DNA of 23,196 nucleotides from UMGS363 sp964402055 (GCA_964402055.1 CAYOAV010000027.1:1-23196), one strand, 5' to 3'; numbered from the stretch's first letter, positions 1-8,444 are shown. Notes: a model not told the origin generated them from the sequence alone. A program made the numbers and translations.

Positions 1-19
1 AAAAATATACAATGACTTT

Positions 20-53
20 AAGCTGTATGGAGAGAGATCCGTACAGCTTTTTT
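20..53 (+). terminator. Rho-independent terminator of an off-window gene
   Basis: A 12-bp stem (20-31 with 38-49, one T-G pair) closes a 6-nt GAGAGA loop and runs into six T residues (48-53). It most likely ends a transcript whose gene lies left of the window. It isolates the ABC transporter operon that starts at 181. Confidence 0.8.
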
Positions 54-92
54 GCATTTTATCGGCTGTAAACGAATGTTGTCGGAAATTTA

Positions 93-120
93 TTGAATTT
101 TATTTTTTATGGATTATAAT
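93..120 (+). promoter_or_regulatory. Candidate sigma-A promoter of the ABC/chemoreceptor operon
   Basis: TTGAAT (93-98) lies 16 nt from TATAAT (115-120). A second overlapping TATAAT follows at 121-126. The leader of about 50 nt carries GAAGGGG shortly before the ATG at 181. The spacing is one base short of ideal and the region is AT-rich, so the -35 box is less certain than the -10. Confidence 0.55.
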
Positions 121-180
121 TATAATCAGAGAATCCGTATAGAAAAAATAGTATGACAGATCATTGAAGGGGCTTGCATA

Positions 181-1092
181 ATGAATAATATAATTGAAAT
201 AAGCAATCTTGTAAAAAATTTCGGCGATGTCCAAGCGGTAAAAAATCTTAGCTTCCGTGTTAAAGAGGGCGAGCTATTCGCTTTTCTCGGCGTTAATGGA
301 GCGGGAAAATCAACTACTATAAATATCCTTTGCGGTCAGCTTAAAAAGGACGGCGGAGCTGTTCGCATATGCGGAATGGAGCTTGAACGCAGTCTTGATA
401 AAATAAAAGGTCAGCTGGGTGTTGTTTTTCAAAATTCCGTGCTTGATCCGAGCCTTTCTGTCAGGGATAACCTTATGATAAGAGCGGCTCTCTATGGTAT
501 TTCGGGTAAACGCTTCGAGGAAAGGCTTAAAGAGCTTGCGGAAATGCTCGATTTTGAAAACATCCTCGGCAGAACAGTCGGCAAGCTTTCAGGCGGTCAG
601 AGAAGACGTATCGACATTGCAAGAGCTATCATTAATCACCCGAAAATACTTATCCTCGATGAACCGACAACAGGGCTTGATCCGCAGACAAGAAACACGC
701 TATGGAACGTAGTGGCAGAGCTTCGCAGAAAAGAAAATATGACTGTTTTCCTTACAACGCATTATATGGAGGAAGCTGCCGATGCTGATTATGTTATCAT
801 TCTCGACAGCGGAAAAATCGCCGCTTCAGGCACTCCACTTGAGCTGAAAAATCAATATACGGGCGATTATATCACGCTTTACGGCGCTGATGAGGACGAA
901 ATTGAAAAGCTCGGAGTTGATTATCAGGCTGAAAGGGATCATATCCGCATAACAGTTCCCGATACAGCGGCGGCAACAAGGCTTATCGTAAGCTCGCCTC
1001 AGCTTTTTAATGATTATGAAATAACCAAGGGAAAAATGGATGATGTTTTTCTTGCCGTTACAGGCAAAAAGCTGAAATCTGATGAGAATTAA
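181..1092 (+). CDS. ABC transporter ATP-binding protein (DrrA/YadG-type exporter)
   Basis: This is the ATPase subunit of an ABC-2 type exporter and would power the permease encoded next to it. The nucleotide-binding domain fills about residues 5-230. The Walker A is GVNGAGKST, the ABC signature is LSGGQRRR, the Walker B is ILILDEPTTGLDP, and the H-loop lies in TTHYMEEA. Residues after about 230 form the extra C-terminal domain common in DrrA/CcmA-like exporters. The length of 303 aa is normal for the family. The start at 181 has GAAGGGG about 8 nt upstream. The stop is 13 nt before the permease start, with the permease RBS directly after the stop. Substrate cannot be read from sequence; relatives export drugs, antibiotics or polysaccharides. 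Confidence 0.93.
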   Translation: MNNIIEISNLVKNFGDVQAVKNLSFRVKEGELFAFLGVNGAGKSTTINILCGQLKKDGGAVRICGMELERSLDKIKGQLGVVFQNSVLDPSLSVRDNLMIRAALYGISGKRFEERLKELAEMLDFENILGRTVGKLSGGQRRRIDIARAIINHPKILILDEPTTGLDPQTRNTLWNVVAELRRKENMTVFLTTHYMEEAADADYVIILDSGKIAASGTPLELKNQYTGDYITLYGADEDEIEKLGVDYQAERDHIRITVPDTAAATRLIVSSPQLFNDYEITKGKMDDVFLAVTGKKLKSDEN

Positions 1093-1105
1093 GGGGGTGA
1101 ATAAT

Positions 1106-1999
1106 ATGAACGCATTATCCGCACTTGTAAAAAGAAGCATTAAAATATATTTCAAGGATAAGGGTATGTTTTTTACCTCGCTTATTACGCCGCTTATCCT
1201 GCTTGTACTGTATGTGACATTCCTGAAAAATGTCTATGAGGACAGCTTTACAAAGCTTTTTTCCGAATCGGGCATTCAGCTTTCCGAAGAGATTATAAAC
1301 GGAGTTGTCGGAGGACAGCTTGTTGCATCATTACTTGCCGTAAGCTGTATAACCGTGGCTTTTTGCTCAAATATGCTTATGGTACAGGATAAATTTACAG
1401 GAGCTGCAAAGGATATATCCGTTTCACCTGTCAGCAGGAGGACTGTTGCTCTCGGATATTATATCGGAACCTTTGCGTCAACGCTGCTTGTGTGCTTTAT
1501 CGCCGCTGCAGTTTGCCTTGTTTATCTTAAAGCGATAGGCTGGTTTATGGAAATTGCTGATATTTTCAAGGTTCTTCTTGATATAATCCTGCTTACAATG
1601 TTCGGCACGGCTCTTTCAAGCATTGTCAACAGCTTTTTATCAACGCAGGGTCAGGTTTCCGCTGTAGGAACGATAGTCAGTGCAGGTTATGGTTTTATTT
1701 GCGGTGCATATATGCCAATATCGCAGTTTTCGGATGGTCTTGCGAAGGTACTCTCTTTTCTCCCTGGTACATACGGCACATCATTGCTGAAAAATCATTT
1801 TTTGAGCGGAGTATTTGCCGAAATGAGTGATACAGGCATTCCTGATGAAGCAATTGAAGCCGTTAAGGACGCTGTTGACTGCAATATTTATTTCTTTGAC
1901 AACAAAACTGAAATCGGAACAATGTATCTATGGCTTATCGGAGCGGTTATTGTTTCGATGGTTGTATATATCGTGATAAACATTGTTAAAAAGCATTAA
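1106..1999 (+). CDS. ABC-2 type transporter permease
   Basis: This is a 297-aa integral membrane protein, the transport channel paired with the upstream ATPase. It has the ABC-2 layout: a cytoplasmic N-terminus, a first TM near residues 22-42, a cluster of TMs at about 70-100, 115-145, 155-185 and 190-215, and a last TM near the C-terminus (LIGAVIVSMVVYIVINIV). A long extracytoplasmic-type segment lies between the last two TMs. I chose the ATG at 1106 over the in-frame ATG at 1082 because AAGGGGGTGA at 1091-1100 sits at the right distance, and 1082 would overlap the ATPase gene. It is in one operon with its neighbours, with 11 nt to the next gene. Confidence 0.9.
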   Translation: MNALSALVKRSIKIYFKDKGMFFTSLITPLILLVLYVTFLKNVYEDSFTKLFSESGIQLSEEIINGVVGGQLVASLLAVSCITVAFCSNMLMVQDKFTGAAKDISVSPVSRRTVALGYYIGTFASTLLVCFIAAAVCLVYLKAIGWFMEIADIFKVLLDIILLTMFGTALSSIVNSFLSTQGQVSAVGTIVSAGYGFICGAYMPISQFSDGLAKVLSFLPGTYGTSLLKNHFLSGVFAEMSDTGIPDEAIEAVKDAVDCNIYFFDNKTEIGTMYLWLIGAVIVSMVVYIVINIVKKH

Positions 2000-2010
2000 G
2001 GAAGGATAAT

Positions 2011-2709
2011 ATGAAAAAAATACTTATTGCCGTTATTGCGTTAATAGCGGTTTGCGGAGTATTTGCCTTGGGAATACACTTTGGCAGAGGTTCGGCAAAT
2101 GATGAAGATAGCTTACAAACGAATATTGTAACTGAAAGTATTACAGCAGAAAAAATAACAGAAGCTATGACGGAAACATCTATTGATGAAAATAATAATT
2201 TTGAGAACGATGAATTTGAAGTAACATATATTTCTGATGATGAGCTCAGGTCGCTTATCGAGGAAAATATTTACTGTAATATGATCTATAATATAAAAAA
2301 TCTTCCAACCAAGGAAGAGATCGATTATGAATCGGAAAATTATCTTTATGAAACGGACAGCGAAAAATTTCCCGATTATGTGTCCTTTGAAAGCTATATC
2401 CGTTCGGTTTACTGCGAAGCGGAGGCTGACAGACTGCTATATAATTGCCCATATGATGGTATGCCAAGATATACTGAATCGGACGGCAAGCTTTGCATTG
2501 ATTCACGCTATCTTGGAAGCAAAGGATATTATGTGGACTGGACAGATTTCAGCTTCACGATAGATTCATCTGATAATGACAGAGTGAGCTTCACGCTTTT
2601 CGGAAAGGCTGAATATCCGTCAGATGAGCCTGTTATCGAGGAATACTCTGTAAGCGGAGCTGTGGTTTATGAAAATGGCGGCTGGCGGCTTGAAGAAATG
2701 CTGTATTGA
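2011..2709 (+). CDS. Membrane-anchored secreted protein of unknown function
   Basis: A 232-aa protein with a classical export signal (MKKI, then a hydrophobic stretch to about residue 26) and an acidic, Ser/Thr/Glu-rich linker to about residue 75. A compact C-terminal domain with several aromatic residues follows. The cysteine at 15 has Val at -1, a poor lipobox, so an uncleaved anchor is as likely as a lipoprotein. The C-terminal region has the general look of small extracytoplasmic domains such as IseA-type DL-endopeptidase inhibitors, but this is only an impression. GGAAGG lies upstream of the ATG. Its place between an ABC exporter and a chemoreceptor suggests it is exported or works at the envelope with them. 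Confidence 0.75.
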   Translation: MKKILIAVIALIAVCGVFALGIHFGRGSANDEDSLQTNIVTESITAEKITEAMTETSIDENNNFENDEFEVTYISDDELRSLIEENIYCNMIYNIKNLPTKEEIDYESENYLYETDSEKFPDYVSFESYIRSVYCEAEADRLLYNCPYDGMPRYTESDGKLCIDSRYLGSKGYYVDWTDFSFTIDSSDNDRVSFTLFGKAEYPSDEPVIEEYSVSGAVVYENGGWRLEEMLY

Positions 2710-2722
2710 TGGAGGGAATGAA

Positions 2723-4243
2723 ATGACAAATATTCTTCTTGAAAATGAAATGCAGGCAAATAAGCTTTCCGCAAAGGTTATGAGGATAACCTTTCTGATA
2801 TTTACGCTTGTTTATATACTTGATATTGCAGGTATTTTTACGGTCAAGCTTTCGCTTATGACGGTTGCTTTTATACTTGGAAGTATAATGCTGCTGCTCC
2901 CGACCTTGCTTGTGAATATACTTAAAATAAAAAGCGGCTTTATGAAATATGTGATAGTTATATGTGCGGCTTGCTTTGTCACGATTCTTAGCTCAACGCT
3001 TATTTATCACGCAGTTGTAATGTATGTTTATGCGATAGCACTTTCAAGCCTTTATTTTTCAAAAAGGCTGAATGTGATCTCGACCGTGCTTACAGTTATC
3101 GGAGTTTCGGCAGGTCAGGTTTTTGCATTCAATTTTGTTGATTTTATAGATCATAACTTCGATGACTTTAAAGAGCTGATAATATTTGGCGTTATTCCTC
3201 GTGGATTGAGTGTAATTGCTGTTTCGTCTATCTTTACAACTCTTTGTTCAAGGACTGCCGCAATGCTCTCCAATCTTCTCGGTGCAGAGGAGCAGAAGGA
3301 AATGCTAAGACGTATGGAGGAGATGAAAGCCAACGCAGAAAACACTTCGGTTGCTCTTGCTGAAATGGTTACAAAGCTTTCTGCTATTACTGAAAGCTCT
3401 GTTGAAGCTAACCGTGAAATAGCAGTCCAGTCTGCAAGTCTTTACAGTAGCTCCGTTGAAAATTCAGAGTCGGTTTCATATGCTGACAGGCTTATAAATG
3501 ATATGTCGGGTGAAATTTCTGCTCTTAGCGAAATGAACCATAAAACAGCCGAGCTGACAAGTGAAATTGAACAAAGCACGCAGAATAATCAGCAGCTTAT
3601 GAATGACGCAACCTCCGATATGGAGAAGATTTATAACAGTACTAATGAATGCCGCAGTATAATAAGCTCCCTTGGTGAGCGTTCGCAGAAAATCATCGGC
3701 ATTATAAAAACCATAACCGAAATATCTGTACAGACAAATATTCTTTCGCTCAATGCAAGAATTGAAGCTTCAAGAGCAGGTGTTCACGGAAAAGGCTTCG
3801 CTGTTGTTGCCGCAGAGATACAGAAGCTTTCAATTCAGACCAAGGCGGCTGTTGACAACATAGAAAAAATCGTCAATGAGGTTGCAAAATACACCGAGGA
3901 CGCAGTTAATGCAATGGAGCAGAACACTCTTTTCACGCAGACAGGTATGGAGAGCATACGCAGAGCGAATGAAAGCTCCGCTGTTATAACCGCTTCAAAC
4001 GGTGAATTGGCACAGAAGATATATGCGATAGATCGTTCAGCAGATGAGATACGCAGTAAGAGTGACGAGGTTGCCGAAAGTATGAAAAAAATCAGCGTGA
4101 ACACGGTGCAGAACTGCACTGCCGCTGAACAGGTAACAGCTTCAACCAAGGAAAACAGCATAGGAACGGCTAATCTTGCGAAAATCGTTGAAAATATACA
4201 GTCGCTTGCAACACAGCTTAATGATGTAATTGTAAATAACTAA
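2723..4243 (+). CDS. Methyl-accepting chemotaxis protein with six-TM N-terminus
   Basis: A 506-aa chemoreceptor. Residues about 20-180 contain six predicted TM segments with very short loops, so there is no extracytoplasmic sensor domain and no clear HAMP domain. The signal would be sensed in or near the membrane. Residues about 190-506 form the signalling coiled coil. The hairpin tip QTNILSLNARIEASRAG followed by GKGFAVVAAEI would bind CheA/CheW. It departs from the usual QTNLLALNAAIEAARAGE at several positions. The start at 2723 follows GGAGGG at 2711-2716. An upstream in-frame ATG at 2669 lies inside the preceding gene and lacks such a site. It is the last gene of the operon, before the terminator at 4253. 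Confidence 0.9.
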   Translation: MTNILLENEMQANKLSAKVMRITFLIFTLVYILDIAGIFTVKLSLMTVAFILGSIMLLLPTLLVNILKIKSGFMKYVIVICAACFVTILSSTLIYHAVVMYVYAIALSSLYFSKRLNVISTVLTVIGVSAGQVFAFNFVDFIDHNFDDFKELIIFGVIPRGLSVIAVSSIFTTLCSRTAAMLSNLLGAEEQKEMLRRMEEMKANAENTSVALAEMVTKLSAITESSVEANREIAVQSASLYSSSVENSESVSYADRLINDMSGEISALSEMNHKTAELTSEIEQSTQNNQQLMNDATSDMEKIYNSTNECRSIISSLGERSQKIIGIIKTITEISVQTNILSLNARIEASRAGVHGKGFAVVAAEIQKLSIQTKAAVDNIEKIVNEVAKYTEDAVNAMEQNTLFTQTGMESIRRANESSAVITASNGELAQKIYAIDRSADEIRSKSDEVAESMKKISVNTVQNCTAAEQVTASTKENSIGTANLAKIVENIQSLATQLNDVIVNN

Positions 4244-4252
4244 AAAAAATTA

Positions 4253-4295
4253 CCCTGACTTTCAGATTTAATCCGAAAGTCAGGGCAATTTTTTT
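4253..4295. terminator. Bidirectional terminator between convergent operons
   Basis: A perfect 11-bp stem (4253-4263 with 4275-4285) has an 11-nt loop. T7 follows on the plus strand (4289-4295) and an A-rich tract at 4242-4249 gives a T-run on the minus strand. It can therefore end both the chemoreceptor operon and the fumarase operon. Confidence 0.88.
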
Positions 4296-4296
4296 A

Positions 4297-4854
4297 TTAT
4301 GTTTCGCAGTATTCTTCTCTGCCTGATTTGAAAATATCTCCGCCATGGGAATCAACCGTTACAGTAACAGGAAAATCCTCGATTTCAAGCCTTTTCACTG
4401 ATTCACAGCCGAGATCCTCAAATGCGATGACATCACATTTTTTTATGCAGCTTGCCGCTAAAGCACCAGCACCGCCGATAGCACAGAAATAAACAGCGTT
4501 ATTCCGTTTAACTGCGTCTTTTACAGCGTCATTACGTTCGCCCTTGCCTATCATAGCACGAAGTCCGCAATCAAGAAGCCTTGGTGCGAATTTATCCATT
4601 CTGCCAGAGGTTGTCGGACCGCATGAGCCTATTGGTTTCCCAGGTGCGGCAGGAGTTGGACCTGCATAATAGATGACAGCTTCCTTAATATCAAACGGAA
4701 GCTCTTTTCCTTCGTCAAGGAGTGCGTCAAAACGCTTATGTGCCGCATCACGGGCGGTATAAACAGTCCCCGTGAGCAACACCTTATCACCTATACGGAG
4801 CTTGTCACAATACTGTGCAAGCTCCGTAACGTTAAGCTTATAAATTTTTGCCAT
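4297..4854 (-). CDS. Fumarate hydratase class I, beta subunit
   Basis: The product is 185 aa and matches the C-terminal (beta) half of iron-sulfur class I fumarases and L(+)-tartrate dehydratases (TtdB-like). Characteristic stretches are the YYAGPTPA segment, IGSCGPTTSGRMD, AIGGAGAL and the VDSHGGD segment near the end. In two-subunit enzymes this domain pairs with an alpha subunit that holds the 4Fe-4S cluster and interconverts fumarate and malate. No alpha subunit is present in this window; it must be encoded elsewhere if the enzyme is active. The ATG is only 2 nt after the stop of the coiled-coil gene, with no strong RBS of its own, so translational coupling is likely. Fumarase and tartrate dehydratase beta subunits cannot be told apart here. 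Confidence 0.87.
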   Translation of the reverse strand: MAKIYKLNVTELAQYCDKLRIGDKVLLTGTVYTARDAAHKRFDALLDEGKELPFDIKEAVIYYAGPTPAAPGKPIGSCGPTTSGRMDKFAPRLLDCGLRAMIGKGERNDAVKDAVKRNNAVYFCAIGGAGALAASCIKKCDVIAFEDLGCESVKRLEIEDFPVTVTVDSHGGDIFKSGREEYCET

Positions 4855-4856
4855 TA

Positions 4857-5855
4857 TCAGCCGTTTTCACTTTCTGCAGCTGCTTCAGCTGCTTTAGTAA
4901 GGCTTTCAAGCTCGCTCATATCAAAGCCGAAATTAGCCTTGCCTGATGGTGCAGGGGCAGGAGCTGGAGCTGGTGCGGGAGCAGGAGCTGGTGCAGGTTC
5001 TGCCTTTGGAGCAGGAGCAGCCGAAGAAGCCACACTTGGAACAGGTACAGCTCCGCTGACGATAGCCTGTGTTTCATCAATGCGTGATTTAGCTTCATCA
5101 AGCTTTGCAAGGCTTTCGCCTGAGAACATTTCAAGAACCTCACGAAGCTTAGCTACGTTGGTTTCAATCTCGTCAACCTCTGCCTTAACAGAAGCCTTAA
5201 GAGCTTCAGAAGCAGACTTCATTGCCTCTGACTTATCCTCTGCGTCAGAAAGGATTCTAGAAGCCTTTTCGTTAGCCTCCTTGACCTTGGAGGAAGCTTC
5301 CTCGTCAGCCTTATTTACAATGGTTGCAGCCTTGCCGTTTGCGTCATCAACGACCTGGTTAGCAAGACGCTTAGCGTCCTCGTCCATTTTTCTTGCATTT
5401 TCCTTAGCCTGAGTAACGATCATGTTAGCAGACTTCTGAGCTTCAAGGAATACGTTGCCGAGATCCATTGCACTGCTGTCAGCAGAGCCTGTTGCAACCT
5501 TGCTCTTAGCCTCCTGCAATTCTTCTTCAAGAGCTGCGTTCTGAGCCTTAAGCTCTTCAATTTCCTTATCCTTTTCAGCAAGCTCACCTGAAATTGTGCT
5601 AAGCTGGTTATTAAGTGACTCATTGCTTGCCTGAAGCTCTGTGATCTTAGCCTTATCAGCAGCAAGTAGCTCCTCATATTTTTCATCGCTAACGCCGTTT
5701 CCACCGCCTGCTTCCTCAAGAAGTGCCTTCTTTTCATCAAGCTCTGCCTGAAGAGTGTAGATCTTAGTATTTAATTCATCAACGTATGCAAGTACGTCCT
5801 TTTTATCAAATCCGCCGAAATTGACTGTTTTAAGAAATCCGGTACCTTCTGCCAT
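4857..5855 (-). CDS. DivIVA-like coiled-coil protein with Ala-Pro-rich linker
   Basis: A 332-aa soluble, mostly helical protein. Residues about 5-40 (FGGFDKKDVLAYVDELN) resemble the DivIVA/GpsB N-terminal motif that binds curved membrane at poles and septa. Residues about 40-250 are a long heptad-rich coiled coil full of Lys, Glu and Ala. A low-complexity segment of alternating Ala and Pro lies near residues 285-305, and a short Gly/Phe plus acidic helix tail ends the protein. DivIVA-family proteins organise division, polar growth or chromosome anchoring; that role is inferred. I chose the ATG at 5855 because GGAGG is well placed before it; an upstream in-frame ATG at 5912 lies in the -10 box. 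Its operon partner is a fumarase subunit. Confidence 0.8.
   Translation of the reverse strand: MAEGTGFLKTVNFGGFDKKDVLAYVDELNTKIYTLQAELDEKKALLEEAGGGNGVSDEKYEELLAADKAKITELQASNESLNNQLSTISGELAEKDKEIEELKAQNAALEEELQEAKSKVATGSADSSAMDLGNVFLEAQKSANMIVTQAKENARKMDEDAKRLANQVVDDANGKAATIVNKADEEASSKVKEANEKASRILSDAEDKSEAMKSASEALKASVKAEVDEIETNVAKLREVLEMFSGESLAKLDEAKSRIDETQAIVSGAVPVPSVASSAAPAPKAEPAPAPAPAPAPAPAPAPSGKANFGFDMSELESLTKAAEAAAESENG
4948..4997 (-). repeat. Low-complexity Ala-Pro coding repeat
   Basis: Short repeats of the type GCTCCAGCACC on the minus strand encode a run of Ala-Pro dipeptides inside the DivIVA-like protein. Such repeats slip easily, so the length of this linker may differ between strains. 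Confidence 0.7.
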
Positions 5856-5879
5856 AACAATAACCTCCAAAATTATATG

Positions 5880-5907
5880 ATGTGAAAAATCATACATATT
5901 TTCACAT
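5880..5907. repeat. Perfect inverted repeat at the transcript start of the DivIVA-like operon
   Basis: ATGTGAAAA (5880-5888) and TTTTCACAT (5899-5907) form a 9-bp inverted repeat with a 10-nt spacer. It begins just downstream of the -10 box of the minus-strand promoter and ends before the RBS, so it covers the expected +1 region. It may be a repressor operator or a 5'-end stem in the mRNA. Confidence 0.55.
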
Positions 5908-5911
5908 AACA

Positions 5912-5940
5912 ATTATAACATATTATCATAAATTTAACAA
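5912..5940 (-). promoter_or_regulatory. Sigma-A promoter of the DivIVA-like/fumarase operon
   Basis: On the minus strand, TTGTTA (5940-5935) is 17 nt from a perfect TATAAT (5917-5912). The expected start is near 5905, about 50 nt before the ATG at 5855. This supports the shorter start for the coiled-coil gene. The remaining stretch 5941-6122 is AT-rich. I see no convincing promoter for the divergent clpC-like gene in it and no CtsR-type or CIRCE operator. Confidence 0.78.
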
Positions 5941-6122
5941 GCACATTTTATAGTAATTTGTAACCAAATTTTTGCAAATATTTTTAGTTATTTAGCTATT
6001 TTTGCTTTTTTATGGCGGATTTTTCTGCTTGCTTTAATACAGAAATGACAAATATTTTGAAATAAATATGGGATAATATTAAGGCAACACCGTACAAAGA
6101 ACTGAGAAGGGAAGTTTTATAT

Positions 6123-8444
6123 ATGTATGATTCCGATGTGTTCACAAAAAAAGCAAATATTGTTCTGAACAAGGCTTTTACAAGTGCTGGTAAGCTTGGA
6201 CATACTTATGTTGGAAGTGAGCATATACTTCTTGCACTTATTTCCGAGCAGGATTGTGCCGCCGCAAGAGCATTGCGTTCCTGTGGGATAACCGAAGCGG
6301 CTGTTCGTTCGGGCATTGAAAATATTGTCGGCATAGGCGAGCCGTGTTTAACAGATGAAAAATGTATGACATCATGTGCAAAAAGGATAATAGATGCCGC
6401 TTGCAATATATCTGCTTTATGCGGCTCATCGCTTACAGGGACAGAGCATCTACTTTCGGCTATTCTTGAGCAAAAGGACTGTACTGCTGTATCAATTATT
6501 TATGATACAGGGGAAAACATCGCAGGACTGAATGATATATGCAGAAAAAAGAGACGTGATATACAGCTTAACGCATTGAAAAAATACGGCAAGGATATGG
6601 TGAGAGAAGCAGCAGAGCATAAATGCGATCCTGTCATTGGCAGAAGCCGTGAGATAAATCGTGCGATACAGATACTTGCAAGGAGAAGCAAAAATAACCC
6701 TTGTCTTATTGGTGAGGCAGGTGTAGGGAAAACAGCCGTTGCCGAGGGGATAGCCGCACTTATTGCAAGCGGTGATGTTCCACGTTCGTTAAGGTATAAG
6801 CATATATATTCCCTTAGCCTTACTTCAATGCTTGCAGGAGCGAAATACAGGGGAGATTTTGAGGAACGAATAAAGCAGTGTATGGACGAAGCTTCGCAGG
6901 ATGGTGATATAATACTCTTTATTGATGAGCTTCATACGATAGTCGGTGCTGGTGCGGCGGAGGGTGCTATTGATGCGGCGAATATCCTTAAACCACAGCT
7001 TGCAAGAGGTGATATACAGCTGATAGGGGCGACAACTGCGGCTGAATACAGACGCTTTATCGAAAAGGATGCCGCTCTTGAACGCAGATTTCAGCAGATA
7101 TTGATAAATGAGCCGTCCGAGGAAGAAGCGGTGACGATGATAAATGGTATAAAACCACTTTATGAGGATTTTCACAATGCTGTTATAACTGATGAAGCCG
7201 TCCGTGCGGCGGTTGAGCTTTCGGCGAGGTATCTTCCCGAACGTTTTCTCCCCGATAAGGCAATTGATCTGATAGATGAAGCCGCTTCAAAGGCGAGGAT
7301 AAAGGAATCATCTTCACCGCAGACCTTAAACGACCTTGCAGATAGTCTTAAAAGAATGCTTGATGGTAATAATCCATCTCAAAAACCAAAGCGCAGGCAG
7401 GATCTGCCGAGCTGGTACAGTGCAAGCGAGGAAAAGCCTGTTCAGATCGACAGAGATGCGATTGCCGCAGTTATTTCGGATATAAAGGGCATACCATTAT
7501 GCAGGCTCACAGCTGACGAGGGCGAACGCTTGCTTTCGCTTGAAGGGGAGCTTCATAAACGGATAATAGGGCAGTCGAAGGCGGTGCGTTCGGTTGCACA
7601 GGCAGTACGCAGAAGCCGTTCGGGACTTCGTGACGTGAAAAGACCTCTTGGTTGTTTCCTTTTCACAGGTCCGACAGGTTCGGGCAAAACAGAGCTTTCA
7701 AAGGCGCTTGCGGAATGTCTTTTTGACGATGAAAATTCGCTTATTCGGTTTGATATGTCCGAATATCAGGAAAAACACAGCATTTCAAGGCTCATAGGCT
7801 CACCTCCAGGTTATGTCGGCTACGGTGACGGGGGATTACTGACTGAAAAGGTTCGCCGCAGACCATACAGCGTTGTGCTTTTTGACGAGATAGAAAAGGC
7901 TCATCCTGATATAAGTTCAATTTTGCTTCAAATTGCAGAAGAGGGGGAACTGACTGACAGCAGTGGAGTAAAAGTAAGCTTTCGCAGTACTATTGTAATT
8001 ATGACATCAAATCTTGGTGCGGAAAGGTTGTCAGGTAAAGGTTCTGTTGGATTTATTCAGACGGAGCAGTCGAAAAAAGAGAATGCAGAGGATAGCGTCA
8101 GGGGATTTTTCTCCCCCGAGCTTCTTGGCAGGCTTGATGAAGTAATTGTATTTGAACAGCTTAAAAGCAATGAGCTTTCGGAAATAGCAAGGCTTATGCT
8201 TTCAGCACTTGGAAAACGTGCGGAAAAGCTTGGCATAGGTATAGAATTTGATGATTCTGCAATAGAAAGGCTGATTTGTTCCTGCGGCAGAAGTGGAGCA
8301 AGGGAGCTTCGCAGAAATATAACCGCAAATATTGAAAATATGCTTTCTGCAAGGTTAATATCTGGTGAAATTCACAGGGGAGATAATATACGTCTTATTT
8401 ACGATGGCAAGGAATTTTCCGTGAGTCAGACTATGGCAGTATGA
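6123..8444 (+). CDS. clpC: ClpC/ClpA-type AAA+ protease ATPase
   Basis: A 773-aa HSP100 unfoldase that would feed substrates to ClpP. Residues 1-145 hold two Clp N-terminal repeats. The first AAA+ domain has Walker A GEAGVGKTA (near 197) and Walker B ILFIDELHTI. The second has Walker A GPTGSGKTE (near 516) and Walker B VVLFDEIEKAHPD. The ClpP-docking loop appears as VGF at 642-644, as in ClpC. The middle domain between the AAA+ modules is short (about 40 residues) and lacks the usual ClpC coiled coil with its UVR-like motif that binds MecA/McsB. The gene stands alone, without ctsR, mcsA or mcsB. AGAAGGGAAG precedes the ATG. The ClpC label rests on VGF and overall similarity; it could be called ClpA-like. 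Confidence 0.88.
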   Translation: MYDSDVFTKKANIVLNKAFTSAGKLGHTYVGSEHILLALISEQDCAAARALRSCGITEAAVRSGIENIVGIGEPCLTDEKCMTSCAKRIIDAACNISALCGSSLTGTEHLLSAILEQKDCTAVSIIYDTGENIAGLNDICRKKRRDIQLNALKKYGKDMVREAAEHKCDPVIGRSREINRAIQILARRSKNNPCLIGEAGVGKTAVAEGIAALIASGDVPRSLRYKHIYSLSLTSMLAGAKYRGDFEERIKQCMDEASQDGDIILFIDELHTIVGAGAAEGAIDAANILKPQLARGDIQLIGATTAAEYRRFIEKDAALERRFQQILINEPSEEEAVTMINGIKPLYEDFHNAVITDEAVRAAVELSARYLPERFLPDKAIDLIDEAASKARIKESSSPQTLNDLADSLKRMLDGNNPSQKPKRRQDLPSWYSASEEKPVQIDRDAIAAVISDIKGIPLCRLTADEGERLLSLEGELHKRIIGQSKAVRSVAQAVRRSRSGLRDVKRPLGCFLFTGPTGSGKTELSKALAECLFDDENSLIRFDMSEYQEKHSISRLIGSPPGYVGYGDGGLLTEKVRRRPYSVVLFDEIEKAHPDISSILLQIAEEGELTDSSGVKVSFRSTIVIMTSNLGAERLSGKGSVGFIQTEQSKKENAEDSVRGFFSPELLGRLDEVIVFEQLKSNELSEIARLMLSALGKRAEKLGIGIEFDDSAIERLICSCGRSGARELRRNITANIENMLSARLISGEIHRGDNIRLIYDGKEFSVSQTMAV

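Noticed and set aside
4738..5412. Long plus-strand frame of 224 codons with Gly-Ala repeats
   Set aside because: It is the reverse complement of the Ala-Pro linker and coiled coil of the DivIVA-like gene. It has no RBS and the minus-strand gene has a promoter, RBS and family motif.
5941..6122. CtsR or CIRCE heat-shock operator upstream of the ClpC-like gene
   Set aside because: I looked for the CtsR heptad direct repeat and the CIRCE inverted repeat and found neither.
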